64,000 nt of DNA from Neorhizobium galegae (GTDB taxonomy: Bacteria > Pseudomonadota > Alphaproteobacteria > Rhizobiales > Rhizobiaceae). Below the pieces are notes generated by a model that searched no databases, was not told the DNA's origin, and saw only the letters and a list, made by a program, of their open reading frames with translations. Where the stretch lies: contig NZ_JAGIPG010000004.1 of NCBI RefSeq assembly GCF_017877055.1, positions 186,001 to 250,000 on the forward strand, given 5' to 3'. The position numbers and the translations under genes are program-made. Of this stretch, positions 51,635 through 59,868 are shown one piece after another; position 1 is the stretch's first letter; every line of letters starts with the position of its first letter.

Positions 51635-52717
51635 ATGGACCAGTCAAAGATCAATAGACGTGGCTTCCTCTGCACGGTGGGTGCCGCAGCAACAGGGCTG
51701 GCACTCGCCACCAACGCTACGGCGCAGACCCAGGAAACGAATATGGTGTCGCCAGCCACTGGATCAAACCCGGATCTGCTGAGCCGCAGCTTGCCACGCA
51801 CTGGCGAACGGGTCACAGCCCTGGGTCTAGGCACTTTCCTGACCTTCGACCTGAAGCCTGGCGATAGCCGCGACGCTCTCCGGCAGGTGTTCGAACGGTA
51901 CGTGGCCGCAGGCGGCCGCGTCGTCGACACCTCGCCACTCTACGGCTCGGCCGAAGTCAGCGTCGGCCAGTTCATGGGCGAGTTTGAAGGATCCGGCGAG
52001 ATGTTCCTCGCCAACAAGGTCTGGTCGACAGGAGAATATCTCGGAGATGAAAGCCATGCCGCGGAAAGCTTTCGGCAGTCGCGCATGCGGACATGGCGCG
52101 ACACGATCAACCTCATGCAATGCCACAGCATCACCAATGCGCCTGTCATCATCCCGTTGATGAAGGCATGGAAGCAGGAAGGCCTGATCCGTCATGTGGG
52201 GGTGACCCACCACGAGTCGGCGGCGCAGGAGCAATTGCTGGCGATCGTCGAACGTGACGAAGTCGACTTCATCCAGACCAATTATTCAATCTTCAATCGC
52301 GATGCCGAGCGTCGCCTGCTCCCGGCCGCTGCCGACAAGGGCGTCGGCGTGCTGATCAACCTGCCGCTGGAAAAGGCACGTCTGATGAAAATCGTCGAAG
52401 GACGGCCGCTTCCTGGTTTCGCCGAGGAGTTCGGCGCGACGAGCTGGGCGCAGTTCTTCCTGAAATGGGTCATGGCGCATCCGGCCGTCACAAGTGTGCT
52501 TTGCGGCACCTCCAACCCCGACCACATGAGTGATAATGTCCAGGCGATGACAGGCCCGCTTCCGGACGAGCGCATGCGTGCCCGCATGGTTGCACATATG
52601 GACACGATTCCCGGCTTCGGCTCCATCGGCACGATGCCGTGGTATCCCGGCAAAGAGAATATGTATTCAGGCCTTATCCGGGAGGCACAGGCGAATTCCG
52701 CACAGCGCCTGCGGTAA
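51635..52717 (+). CDS. Tat-exported aldo/keto reductase
   Basis: A 360-residue reductase with a Tat signal (INRRGFLCTVGAAATGLALA). The AKR core has RVVDTSPLYGSAEVSVGQFM (Asp, Tyr), LANKVWSTGEYLG (Lys) and INLMQCHSITNAPVI, where the usual catalytic His follows Cys. The C-terminal part SWAQFFLKWVMAHPAVTSVL with CGTSNPDHM holds the cofactor-binding region. An exported AKR is uncommon, because NADPH is cytoplasmic; the Tat system can carry proteins with bound cofactor. GGAGAGATCCC precedes the ATG. Confidence 0.9.
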   Translation: MDQSKINRRGFLCTVGAAATGLALATNATAQTQETNMVSPATGSNPDLLSRSLPRTGERVTALGLGTFLTFDLKPGDSRDALRQVFERYVAAGGRVVDTSPLYGSAEVSVGQFMGEFEGSGEMFLANKVWSTGEYLGDESHAAESFRQSRMRTWRDTINLMQCHSITNAPVIIPLMKAWKQEGLIRHVGVTHHESAAQEQLLAIVERDEVDFIQTNYSIFNRDAERRLLPAAADKGVGVLINLPLEKARLMKIVEGRPLPGFAEEFGATSWAQFFLKWVMAHPAVTSVLCGTSNPDHMSDNVQAMTGPLPDERMRARMVAHMDTIPGFGSIGTMPWYPGKENMYSGLIREAQANSAQRLR

Positions 52718-52770
52718 CGCCTCGCGACTATTTCGTAGTCACCGTAAAACAAATCACTGGGAGACCGACT

Positions 52771-53355
52771 TTGCCCTCCACCAGACGTTCGCTTCTGACG
52801 GCCTTTCTGACGCTGCCTCTCATCGACGTGACGAGAATGAAGGCGTTCGCGCAGGCTGCTCCCGACCTGGTGCTGACTCTCGCATGTGACGATGGAGACG
52901 AACCGACCCTCGAACGGGAAGCCGGCCCCTTCTTCAGGCCGAACTCCCCGCTCGAACGCGATCTCTATCCCCACGCGCCCGGTGGCGAGCGGATCACCGT
53001 CGCGGGGTTCGTCTTCGACAGTCGCTGCCGGCCTCTGCCTGGAAGCCTCATCGAGATTTGGCAAGCGGATGAAAATGGCGACTACGACAGCGTGGGTTTT
53101 CGCCTACGCGGACACCAGTTCGCTGACGCCCAAGGCCGCTGGTGGTTCAACACCATCGTGCCCGCGCTTTATCCCGGTCGAACGCGCCATTTCCATTTTA
53201 AGGTCCAGCGGCTAGGTGGGCGCGTCCTCACCACTCAACTCTATTTTCCCGGAGAGGCCAGAAATGCCGGAGACAGACTGTTTCACGAGGCACTCCTCCT
53301 GGATATCAAGCAAACCCGTGACGGAAAGTTCGGACGGTTTGATTTCGTAGTCTGA
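52771..53355 (+). CDS. Exported intradiol-dioxygenase-like protein (TTG start)
   Basis: A 194-residue protein of the protocatechuate 3,4-dioxygenase fold. REAGPFFRPNSPLERDLYPH, then LIEIWQADENGDYDSVGFRL and VPALYPGRTRHFHFKVQRLG with LTTQLYFPGE match the family; candidate Fe3+ ligands are two Tyr (in DYDS and ALYPG) and two His (HFHF). PSTRRSLLTAFLTLPLIDVT is a signal with RR. The only start upstream of the signal is TTG at 52771, 7 bases after GGGAG. Whether it cleaves aromatic rings in the periplasm is open. Confidence 0.82.
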   Translation: MPSTRRSLLTAFLTLPLIDVTRMKAFAQAAPDLVLTLACDDGDEPTLEREAGPFFRPNSPLERDLYPHAPGGERITVAGFVFDSRCRPLPGSLIEIWQADENGDYDSVGFRLRGHQFADAQGRWWFNTIVPALYPGRTRHFHFKVQRLGGRVLTTQLYFPGEARNAGDRLFHEALLLDIKQTRDGKFGRFDFVV

Positions 53356-53759
53356 CGAAGGATGGCATCTATAGCGGGAAGGCCCAGTCGCCCTGGTACT
53401 TTCTCGTTTTGATTTGTCGTGCATTGTGTGCATTGCAATTGCACAGCCTGAATGACCGATCCAAACCGGTGCGCGCGTCTCAAGGCCTCTACGGGAAATC
53501 GCGCTTACGACCGATCGAAGCAATCAACTCTGATTGCAGACGTGCGGGCAATCACCAACGGAAACTTTTGAAACGCGTGCGGCGAGCTTAGCTGTCTGCG
53601 ACAGGTCTGCCGTTCTCGAACAAACGGTCGAAACGCCCCACCCTGCGGCAGGTGACGTAGCTCGAGTCAACTATCGAGCGACCATCTGAGGTGCTGTGTT
53701 CAGCCGTCGTCGAATCATTCAGGCAATCGCGTTACAAATGATCTCAACTTAACCAAGCT
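53356..53759. other. 400-base gap without a recognised gene
   Basis: No frame has protein-like composition. The only structure noticed is TGTGCATTGCAATTGCACA at about 53424-53442, with 6-base inverted arms TGTGCA and TGCACA. It is too weak to name. Confidence 0.4.
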
Positions 53760-54251
53760 TTACGTCGTCGCATCCAAGGGTACGGGATCCCCCTCTGGTG
53801 CGGGCTGAGGGGCGTCGTCAGGCTTGCCGTCTTCGTCTTCCAACCCGAGTTGTTGAAGGATAACCTCTTTGATTTGCTGTTCGATCGCCTCTCGATCCTT
53901 TTGGCTCATTGCCGCCAGCTTGTCTTCATTAAGCTCCCGATCTTTCAGGAAGAAATAGCGGATACGTTCGGCCGGCGTCATCTTGGACACCTTCAGAAAC
54001 TCGTCACCCGCATCGGGTTTCTCGTCTTTACTGAGAGCGGTGCGGTTAGGCTTTTGGTCCAACACAACGCCGTTGCTCTCCATCGACCACAGCGCATCCG
54101 CAAGCTTCGAGCCATATCGTGGATCAAGAGAGACGGAGGGGAGATTTCCACCTGCTTTTCCTTGCTGTGCTTCCCGGGCTATATCTTGTCCCGACAAGCG
54201 GGAGGTAGACTGCAGAAGTAGCGGGATCCTGGGGTTACCTGCAACGATCAT
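53760..54251 (-). CDS. Hypothetical protein, acidic C terminus
   Basis: A 163-residue protein of no family I know. Residues 1-20 are MIVAGNPRIPLLLQSTSRLS; a middle stretch SLDPRYGSKLADALWSMESN is followed by the charged helix MTPAERIRYFFLKDRELNED and KLAAMSQKDREAIEQQIKEV. The tail is Asp/Glu/Pro-rich. It is predicted to be cytoplasmic and partly coiled. The start at 54251 follows AAGGGAATCAATACG. It overlaps the end of the upstream small gene by 17 bases. Similar proteins occur in Rhizobium and Agrobacterium from memory. Confidence 0.65.
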   Translation of the reverse strand: MIVAGNPRIPLLLQSTSRLSGQDIAREAQQGKAGGNLPSVSLDPRYGSKLADALWSMESNGVVLDQKPNRTALSKDEKPDAGDEFLKVSKMTPAERIRYFFLKDRELNEDKLAAMSQKDREAIEQQIKEVILQQLGLEDEDGKPDDAPQPAPEGDPVPLDATT

Positions 54252-54429
54252 CGTATTGATTCCCTTGAGTTGTTCTGCTCCTGAACATCGCATCGGCGGC
54301 TTGCTCGGGGCTGATCGTTTCGTCGACTGACTTGATGACAACGTGCGCGAGCATGCCATGGAGGCGGAGCGATCGCATTGTCGACGGCGGCAATTTTCCG
54401 TTCGGCGGTTCACGGTCGATGGTAACCAT
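54235..54429 (-). CDS. Small hypothetical protein upstream of the previous gene
   Basis: A 64-residue frame: MVTIDREPPNGKLPPSTMRS, LRLHGMLAHVVIKSVDETIS, PEQAADAMFRSRTTQGN. An ATG at 54519 would give 94 residues. The composition is protein-like and the reverse-strand layout with a 17-base overlap into the next gene suggests a coupled pair. No family recognised. Confidence 0.45.
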   Translation of the reverse strand: MVTIDREPPNGKLPPSTMRSLRLHGMLAHVVIKSVDETISPEQAADAMFRSRTTQGNQYDDRCR

Positions 54430-54585
54430 GCTCGCTTCCCGCTGAGCGCTCTTCAACCGATTGTGCTTATCGGGTGTTAAGCCAAGCATCGACTGGCTGT
54501 GAGCCCTTTCCGACAGCAATCAAAGCGTGATTCGAGGCTATCGGACGCCGTGAAGTCCGACGTCCGAAGAAGGCGGAGGATCAAA

Positions 54586-55323
54586 TCAGGCGTTGAAGCC
54601 GGCGTCTACATTGAGAACTGCGCCGGTAATCAGACTTGCAGCGGGACCCGCCAGGAAGGCGACTGCGCCGGCGACTTCACGCGGCTCACCAAACCGACCA
54701 AGCGACGTGAGGCTCCGCTGATAATCGGCATTCTCGCCATTGGCCGGGTTCATCTCCGTGTCGGTTGATCCCGGCAGAACGAGATTCACGGTAATACCTT
54801 GAGGGCCGAGTTCGCGCGAAAGGCCGCGTGTGAACGACAGAAGCGCCGATTTCGACATGGCATAGGCCGTAACGCCCGGGAAAGGCACACGTTCAGCCAG
54901 AGAGGAACCGATCGAGATGATCCGGCCGCCGGATGAGAGATGCGGGATTGCTGCCTGTGCAAAAAGGACGGGCGCGCGAACGTTGACATCAAGCATGGCC
55001 TGCAGATCGGCGAGCGCCAAATCCGCGGTCATGCCGGCGGTTCCGATGCCCGCACTATTGACCAGAATATCAAGCCCCCCGAGTGTGTCGACCGTCTGGC
55101 TGACGGCGCGACCGATGGCCTCCGGGTCGGCACTGTCGGCCCGGATGGCAAGCCCGCGCCGGCCTTTCTCCTCGATAGTCTGAACCACGGACGCAGCCCT
55201 GTCCGCTGAGCGCTGATAGGTGAGCGCGACATCCGCGCCATTCTCGGCGAGCGCAATCGCGATCGCAGCCCCTATTCCCCGTGAACCACCGTTCACCAGG
55301 GCGCGCTTTCCAAGCAAATCCAT
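54586..55323 (-). CDS. SDR family oxidoreductase (3-oxoacyl-ACP reductase-like)
   Basis: A 245-residue classical SDR. ALVNGGSRGIGAAIAIALAE (one residue differs from the usual TGGS/TGAS), ILVNSAGIGTAG, catalytic Ser in IISIGSSLAERVPFPGVTAY, and YAMSKSALLSFTRGLSRELG (YxxxK). The tail FLAGPAASLITGAVLNVDAG is typical. The start at 55323 follows AAAGGAAACGATC. It is divergent from the TetR regulator at 55407, with two copies of a palindromic site between them. Confidence 0.9.
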   Translation of the reverse strand: MDLLGKRALVNGGSRGIGAAIAIALAENGADVALTYQRSADRAASVVQTIEEKGRRGLAIRADSADPEAIGRAVSQTVDTLGGLDILVNSAGIGTAGMTADLALADLQAMLDVNVRAPVLFAQAAIPHLSSGGRIISIGSSLAERVPFPGVTAYAMSKSALLSFTRGLSRELGPQGITVNLVLPGSTDTEMNPANGENADYQRSLTSLGRFGEPREVAGAVAFLAGPAASLITGAVLNVDAGFNA

Positions 55324-55334
55324 GATCGTTTCCT

Positions 55335-55358
55335 TTTGTGCAGTGATCGATGCATAAA
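55335..55358. promoter_or_regulatory. Operator-like palindrome, copy 1 (SDR side)
   Basis: TTTGTGCAGTGATCGATGCATAAA contains TGCAGTGATCGATGCATAA, identical in 19 bases to copy 2. The arms TTTxTGCA and TGCATAAA form an imperfect inverted repeat. It lies 11 bases before the SDR start codon and is probably bound by the divergent TetR protein. Confidence 0.65.
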
Positions 55359-55391
55359 TCGGTAAGCCCATTGCAAAGCGCCGTCAACTAA

Positions 55392-55414
55392 TTTATGCAG
55401 TGATCGATGCATAA
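55392..55414. promoter_or_regulatory. Operator-like palindrome, copy 2 (TetR side)
   Basis: TTTATGCAGTGATCGATGCA then TAA: arms TTATGCA and TGCATAA are a perfect 7-base inverted repeat. It overlaps the first possible ATG of the TetR gene (55407), which argues that translation may begin at a later ATG (55443) or that binding blocks the gene's own expression. Confidence 0.65.
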
Positions 55415-56087
55415 TAAAGCTCCAACCCCTCCGGATCTCCCAATGCCGACACGCCCCACACGCGGTCGGCCGCGGGAATTTGATCGCCTGGCCGCGCTAG
55501 CAGCCGCGACAAGACTGTTCTGGATCAGGGGATACGAGGCCACCTCGATCGCCGATCTGACGGACGCAATGGGGATCGGAACAAAGAGCCTCTATGCGGC
55601 CTTTGGCTCGAAGGACGCGCTCTACGCGGAAGCGCTCCAATACTATTACACGACCTACGAGGGGTTGGTCTGGACGCGCTTCAGGGCTGCTTCGACCGCG
55701 AGAGAGGCGGCGCTGGCATTTCTTCAGGATTCCGCGATCGCCATGACGGGTGGAGATTGCGATCTGCCGCATGGGTGCATGGCGACGCTCGCGACCGTGG
55801 GCAGCGAAGGACATTCCGAACTCGGCGAACTCATGCGAACGACCCGTGCGGGTGGTTTCGATCTCCTCAAGGCCCGCTTCGACAAAGCAAAGGGCGATGG
55901 GGACCTCCAGGCCACGGCAGACACGACCAAACTGGCGAGGTTCGTGCAGACAGTCCAAAGCGGCATGGCGATCCGCGCCCGTGATGGAGCAGATCGCGCT
56001 GAACTCGAAGCCGTCGCGGAAATCGCCCTGGCCGGTTGGGACAATATCACTGCCAACATCTATCACAGCATGCAGAGCAAGGCCTGA
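55407..56087 (+). CDS. TetR/AcrR family transcriptional regulator
   Basis: A 226-residue repressor. The N-terminal HTH reads RGRPREFDRLAALAAATRLF, WIRGYEATSIADLTDAMGIG, TKSLYAAFGSKDALYAEALQ. The C-terminal domain (GGDCDLPHGCMATLATVGSE) has the Cys-rich 'GC' stretch of the TetR_C group that responds to electrophiles or quinones. The start may be 55407 or, since that ATG lies inside an operator copy, 55443. It likely represses the divergent SDR gene and itself. Confidence 0.88.
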   Translation: MHNKAPTPPDLPMPTRPTRGRPREFDRLAALAAATRLFWIRGYEATSIADLTDAMGIGTKSLYAAFGSKDALYAEALQYYYTTYEGLVWTRFRAASTAREAALAFLQDSAIAMTGGDCDLPHGCMATLATVGSEGHSELGELMRTTRAGGFDLLKARFDKAKGDGDLQATADTTKLARFVQTVQSGMAIRARDGADRAELEAVAEIALAGWDNITANIYHSMQSKA

Positions 56088-56139
56088 CCCTTTGCAGTGA
56101 AGGCCAATCAGAACGGTGGCGGGCTTCAAGGCTCCTCCC

Positions 56140-57078
56140 TTATGGGGAGCGGGACGAGCTTTCTGCGAAGCGGCTCGGCGAGCAGCCGACGGCGCGTGTG
56201 AACGCGGTGCTGAACGCGCTCGCCGACTTGTAACCAATCGAAAAGGCGATTTCCTCCATCCTTGCCGTTCCAGACTTGAGCGCCTCCTTGGCAAGCGCCA
56301 TGCGCCATCGCAACAGGTACGAGATCGGACCGATCCCGACGATGGCACGAAAGCGCGTGGCGAAGGCGGACCGCGAGACACCGCAAAGCCTCGCCAGGGA
56401 CTCGACCGTCCATTCTCGCCCGACATTCTCGTGCATGGCACGAATTGCTTTCGCCGCAACGGGGTCTCGAAGGCCGGCAAGCAGGCCGCTGCTGGCGGGG
56501 TCGACAGTTTGTTCCGGAAGACCCGATGCAGGCATCCTGAGAATTTCGACCAGCGCCAGCTCGACGAGACGGACGATGATGAACTCGCTGGCCGGTCCAG
56601 GGTCGCGGCCTTCGGATTCCATCAGTGTGAGCAGGTTGTGAAGCCGGTGGAGTTTGGGCGAACGAGAGGGGATCTGAACGATGGGCGGGAGAAGCCCCGT
56701 CAGGAGATCCTCGTTGGCTGTCGAAAACAGAAATTTGCCCATGTGAAGCGAAATCGGTCTTTCCTGACCGGAGCCCAGCTTCAACCGTCCCTCCTGTTTG
56801 GCGGCCACCGCCGCGACGCTGTCCAATGGCTCTACTTCCCTATTTGAGGTCAGCGTAAAGGAAAGCGTTGTCCGCAGCAGCACGAAGTCGCCCTTTTCCA
56901 GCGACAGCGGATCGCAACCAGGTCGTATCAACTGGCAAGTGCCGTCTTCTATCCAGCAAAACAACAGGTCTCCCAGCGCTGGAAAGTTCAGGCCCCAGTC
57001 ACCGGCGGCGTCCATGCCGCGACCCAGAAGAGCGGCACGCGGCCGCAGCAGTCGGATAATATCAAGGAAGGGGTCCAT
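56140..57078 (-). CDS. AraC family transcriptional regulator (cupin_6 sensor)
   Basis: A 312-residue regulator. The sensor LLRPRAALLGRGMDAAGDWG with FCWIEDGTCQLIRPGCDPLS and LEKGDFVLLRTTLSFTLTSN matches the AraC cupin_6 group. HTH pair: WTVESLARLCGVSRSAFATR and ARMEEIAFSIGYKSASAFST, ending FTRAVGCSPSRFAES. It is divergent from the DUF1330 gene at 57191, the likely target; these regulators commonly sit beside oxidoreductase genes. Confidence 0.88.
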   Translation of the reverse strand: MDPFLDIIRLLRPRAALLGRGMDAAGDWGLNFPALGDLLFCWIEDGTCQLIRPGCDPLSLEKGDFVLLRTTLSFTLTSNREVEPLDSVAAVAAKQEGRLKLGSGQERPISLHMGKFLFSTANEDLLTGLLPPIVQIPSRSPKLHRLHNLLTLMESEGRDPGPASEFIIVRLVELALVEILRMPASGLPEQTVDPASSGLLAGLRDPVAAKAIRAMHENVGREWTVESLARLCGVSRSAFATRFRAIVGIGPISYLLRWRMALAKEALKSGTARMEEIAFSIGYKSASAFSTAFTRAVGCSPSRFAESSSRSP

Positions 57079-57190
57079 TCTTGGGCTTTAGATAAAGTAT
57101 TCTGGGGTTTGCATTATGGAACGTGCAGACACGATTGCATAATTTGCCGGGAAGACTGAACGAGGCTGTGGCCCCCATTACCGGAGAATT

Positions 57191-57559
57191 ATGATGATTA
57201 AAGTCACCACCGCTGATATTGACCGCTTTCTTGCCGAAGACGATAACCAGCCTATCGTCATGCTCAATCTGCTTCGGTTCAAGGCAGATGGGGGGTGCCA
57301 GCGCTATCTCGACTACCTCGCCATGGCGGGACCGATCGTCGCCCGGTATGGCGCTGAAATCCTCTTCGCGGGCGACGGCGCGCCAACGCTGTGCGCCGAA
57401 CCCGGTCAATCCTGGGACGCGGTGGCGCTGGTGCGCTACCCGAAACGGAAATCCTTCGTAGACATGATCGCCGACCCTGCCTACGCCGTTGCCGATCCGA
57501 TTCGGATGTCGGCTCTGGAAGAAGCAGTGCTGCAACCAATCAGCATCATGAGGCTATGA
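57191..57559 (+). CDS. DUF1330-like protein
   Basis: A 122-residue ferredoxin-like alpha+beta barrel. FLAEDDNQPIVMLNLLRFKA, LDYLAMAGPIVARYGAEILF and SWDAVALVRYPKRKSFVDMI with DPAYAVADPIRMSALEEAVL match the DUF1330/Dabb-like pattern; a Cys-containing insert (TLCAEPGQ) is present. Function unknown. Two ATGs three bases apart (57191 and 57194) follow CCGGAGAATT. Confidence 0.8.
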   Translation: MMIKVTTADIDRFLAEDDNQPIVMLNLLRFKADGGCQRYLDYLAMAGPIVARYGAEILFAGDGAPTLCAEPGQSWDAVALVRYPKRKSFVDMIADPAYAVADPIRMSALEEAVLQPISIMRL

Positions 57560-57687
57560 GGGCGGAGGCACTCCCGCAATTTGAAAGGCTGTAGGAACGT
57601 GCCGCTCTTCGGTTACGCGATTGTGCACAAGAATCGGCAATGTTTACCCTTTCTAAGTCCCGCATGCCTTGCCGTTTAGGAATGGCT

Positions 57688-59868
57688 TTACAGCAGATCT
57701 TCGATGCGAATTGGCAGATGCCGGATCCGTCTGCCGGTCGCATTATAGACCGCATTGACTACGGCTGCGGTCGCTCCGACCATAGCGACTTCTCCCAGAC
57801 CCTTGACGCCCGATGGGTTGAGCTTGAAGTCCGGTTGGTCGATGAAATCGACATCGATGGCGCCTATGTCGGCGTTGACTGGTACGACATATTCGGCAAG
57901 ATCGTTGTTGAGCACACCGCCGAAGCGAGGGTCTGTTTCACCGACCTCGCGGAGTGCCGCGCCAATGCCCCAGATCACACCGCCCCTGACCTGGCTTTCT
58001 GCCGTGCGCCGGTTCATGACCCGGCCGCAGTCGGCAACGCTGACGACGCGTTTGACGCGCACGCGCCCGGTTGACGCCTCCAAGTGAACTTCAGCAAAAT
58101 GGGCGATCCAGCTGAACGCCATAAATTCGGGATATTCAGGCCCGGTAGTGGACGGAATGCCTCTGCGCAATTGCTCGATCACCTGTGCGTCCTTGCCGAG
58201 CGGGATCGTATTAACTGTGACCTCCAGGACGGGACGGCGGGTCCGGGCAAGCTGGAGATGAATCGGTTCTTCCGACAATGCGCTGCCGGTCAGAAGGTTA
58301 AGCTCTTCGCGCAGTTTCACGGCGGCGCTTCGCGCTGCTGGCGCAGCGCTGCCCGTCCCCCATGAACCGGCGGTTACATGCTGAGGCGCATGTCCGGTGT
58401 CGCCGATGCGGATATCCAGTTTCTCTGGATCGACGCCGAGAACATCAATGAGCTCTGCTGCAATAACGCTGCGGATGCCTTGTCCCATCTCGTGACCGGA
58501 CGTTGCGATTTCGCATCTTCCGCTTGCGAAAAGACGAAGCGTTGTCACAGCGGGCGTCATCGACCCCTTGTAACTCCCGCATGCGACGCCAAGACCTATG
58601 AGGTCGCCATTCTCCGCGACCAACGCGCCCGGCTCGCGCGAACGTCGGTTCCAGTCAAACAATTCCGCGCCGCGCCTCAAACAGTCCGCGAGATGGCGCG
58701 ATGAGAATGGTTTGCCTGTGATCGGATCCCTTTGAGCGTCGTTTGCAATACGGAGCTCAACGGGATCCATTCCGACAGCCTCGGCAAGCTCATCCATCGC
58801 GCATTCGGTCGCATAGCTCGAGGGATGTTCATGGGGCGCGCGCTGATGGCCGGGGGTCTGGGTATCGACCCGGACGATGCGGTCACTTCCCAGCCAGGCA
58901 CCATAGCCATACATGCGCGGAGGATTGGCGCCGTGCTCACACCCAAATCCATCATACCGGCTGTTCTGCTGGACCGTTTCATAAAGCCCTGCGAGCAAGC
59001 GCCCTTGTTCGTCTGCACCGAGCCGAACGCGGTGGCGGCTTCTTGGGCGATAGGATGCGGTATGGAACAGCTGACCGCGGGGCATTACGAGTTTCACGGG
59101 ACGGCGCAGTAGAATGGCGGCGCTTGCAACAAGCACACTTTGCTCCTGAATGCCGTTCTTTTGTCCGAAACCTCCGCCGGTGTAGGGGCTAACGCCACGC
59201 AGGCGGGTTGGGTCCATTCCCATCATGCCGGCAAGGCCGCCAGCGAAAGCCGACGCCGCCTGCGTTCCCTCATAAATCCTGAGCTCGCCATCCTCGAACG
59301 CGGCGGTCGTCGAAATGAGTTCAATAGGGTTGTGATGCTGTTGGGGATGCAGATACTCGACATCGATACGATGACTGGCTGTAGCGAAGGCAGTCTCCGC
59401 ATCACCGGACGAGAGCTGGCTCTCGGGCTCCGGCTCGCGGCTCGCACGGTCGTCTTCCATCGCTGCGCTGAACGCCTCTTCGGCATAACGCACCTTGACG
59501 GCTTCAGCGCCTTCTATCGCCGCCTCCAGCGTCTCGGCGACGACGAGAGCGACCGGCTCTCCGCGATGACGGACGATCGGGCCAGTCATCGGCTGATAAC
59601 CCTTACTAGGTCGGCCATAGGCGCCACGGGCTGCAGGGGTTGTCTTGATCTGCGAGAAATCGTCATGTGTGAAAATGCGAACGACGCCTCGCACATTCGT
59701 TGCGGCAGTCAGGTCAATCGCTTCAATACGTCCCTTGGCGATTGTCGCTGGAACCGTCATCCCATGAAGCAGACCGGCGATCGGCTGGTCTGCCGCGTAT
59801 AGTGCTCGACCCAGCACCTTTTCATAAGCATCGACCCGAGGGCGGTCAGCAGTCTGTTCCTGCGTCAT
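57688..59868 (-). CDS. paoC: Xanthine dehydrogenase family molybdopterin-binding subunit (PaoC-like)
   Basis: A 726-residue large subunit of a molybdenum hydroxylase. RVDAYEKVLGRALYAADQPI opens the aldehyde oxidase a/b hammerhead; GGGFGQKNGIQEQSVLVASA and TQTPGHQRAPHEHPSSYATE are cofactor-contact segments; GVKGLGEVAMVGATAAVVNA near the C terminus carries the catalytic Glu. Its ATG overlaps the stop of the FAD-subunit gene (ATGA). With PaoA- and PaoB-like partners it would form a periplasmic aldehyde oxidase that turns aromatic or aliphatic aldehydes into acids. The PaoD-type maturation chaperone is not in the window. Confidence 0.85.
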   Translation of the reverse strand: MTQEQTADRPRVDAYEKVLGRALYAADQPIAGLLHGMTVPATIAKGRIEAIDLTAATNVRGVVRIFTHDDFSQIKTTPAARGAYGRPSKGYQPMTGPIVRHRGEPVALVVAETLEAAIEGAEAVKVRYAEEAFSAAMEDDRASREPEPESQLSSGDAETAFATASHRIDVEYLHPQQHHNPIELISTTAAFEDGELRIYEGTQAASAFAGGLAGMMGMDPTRLRGVSPYTGGGFGQKNGIQEQSVLVASAAILLRRPVKLVMPRGQLFHTASYRPRSRHRVRLGADEQGRLLAGLYETVQQNSRYDGFGCEHGANPPRMYGYGAWLGSDRIVRVDTQTPGHQRAPHEHPSSYATECAMDELAEAVGMDPVELRIANDAQRDPITGKPFSSRHLADCLRRGAELFDWNRRSREPGALVAENGDLIGLGVACGSYKGSMTPAVTTLRLFASGRCEIATSGHEMGQGIRSVIAAELIDVLGVDPEKLDIRIGDTGHAPQHVTAGSWGTGSAAPAARSAAVKLREELNLLTGSALSEEPIHLQLARTRRPVLEVTVNTIPLGKDAQVIEQLRRGIPSTTGPEYPEFMAFSWIAHFAEVHLEASTGRVRVKRVVSVADCGRVMNRRTAESQVRGGVIWGIGAALREVGETDPRFGGVLNNDLAEYVVPVNADIGAIDVDFIDQPDFKLNPSGVKGLGEVAMVGATAAVVNAVYNATGRRIRHLPIRIEDLL

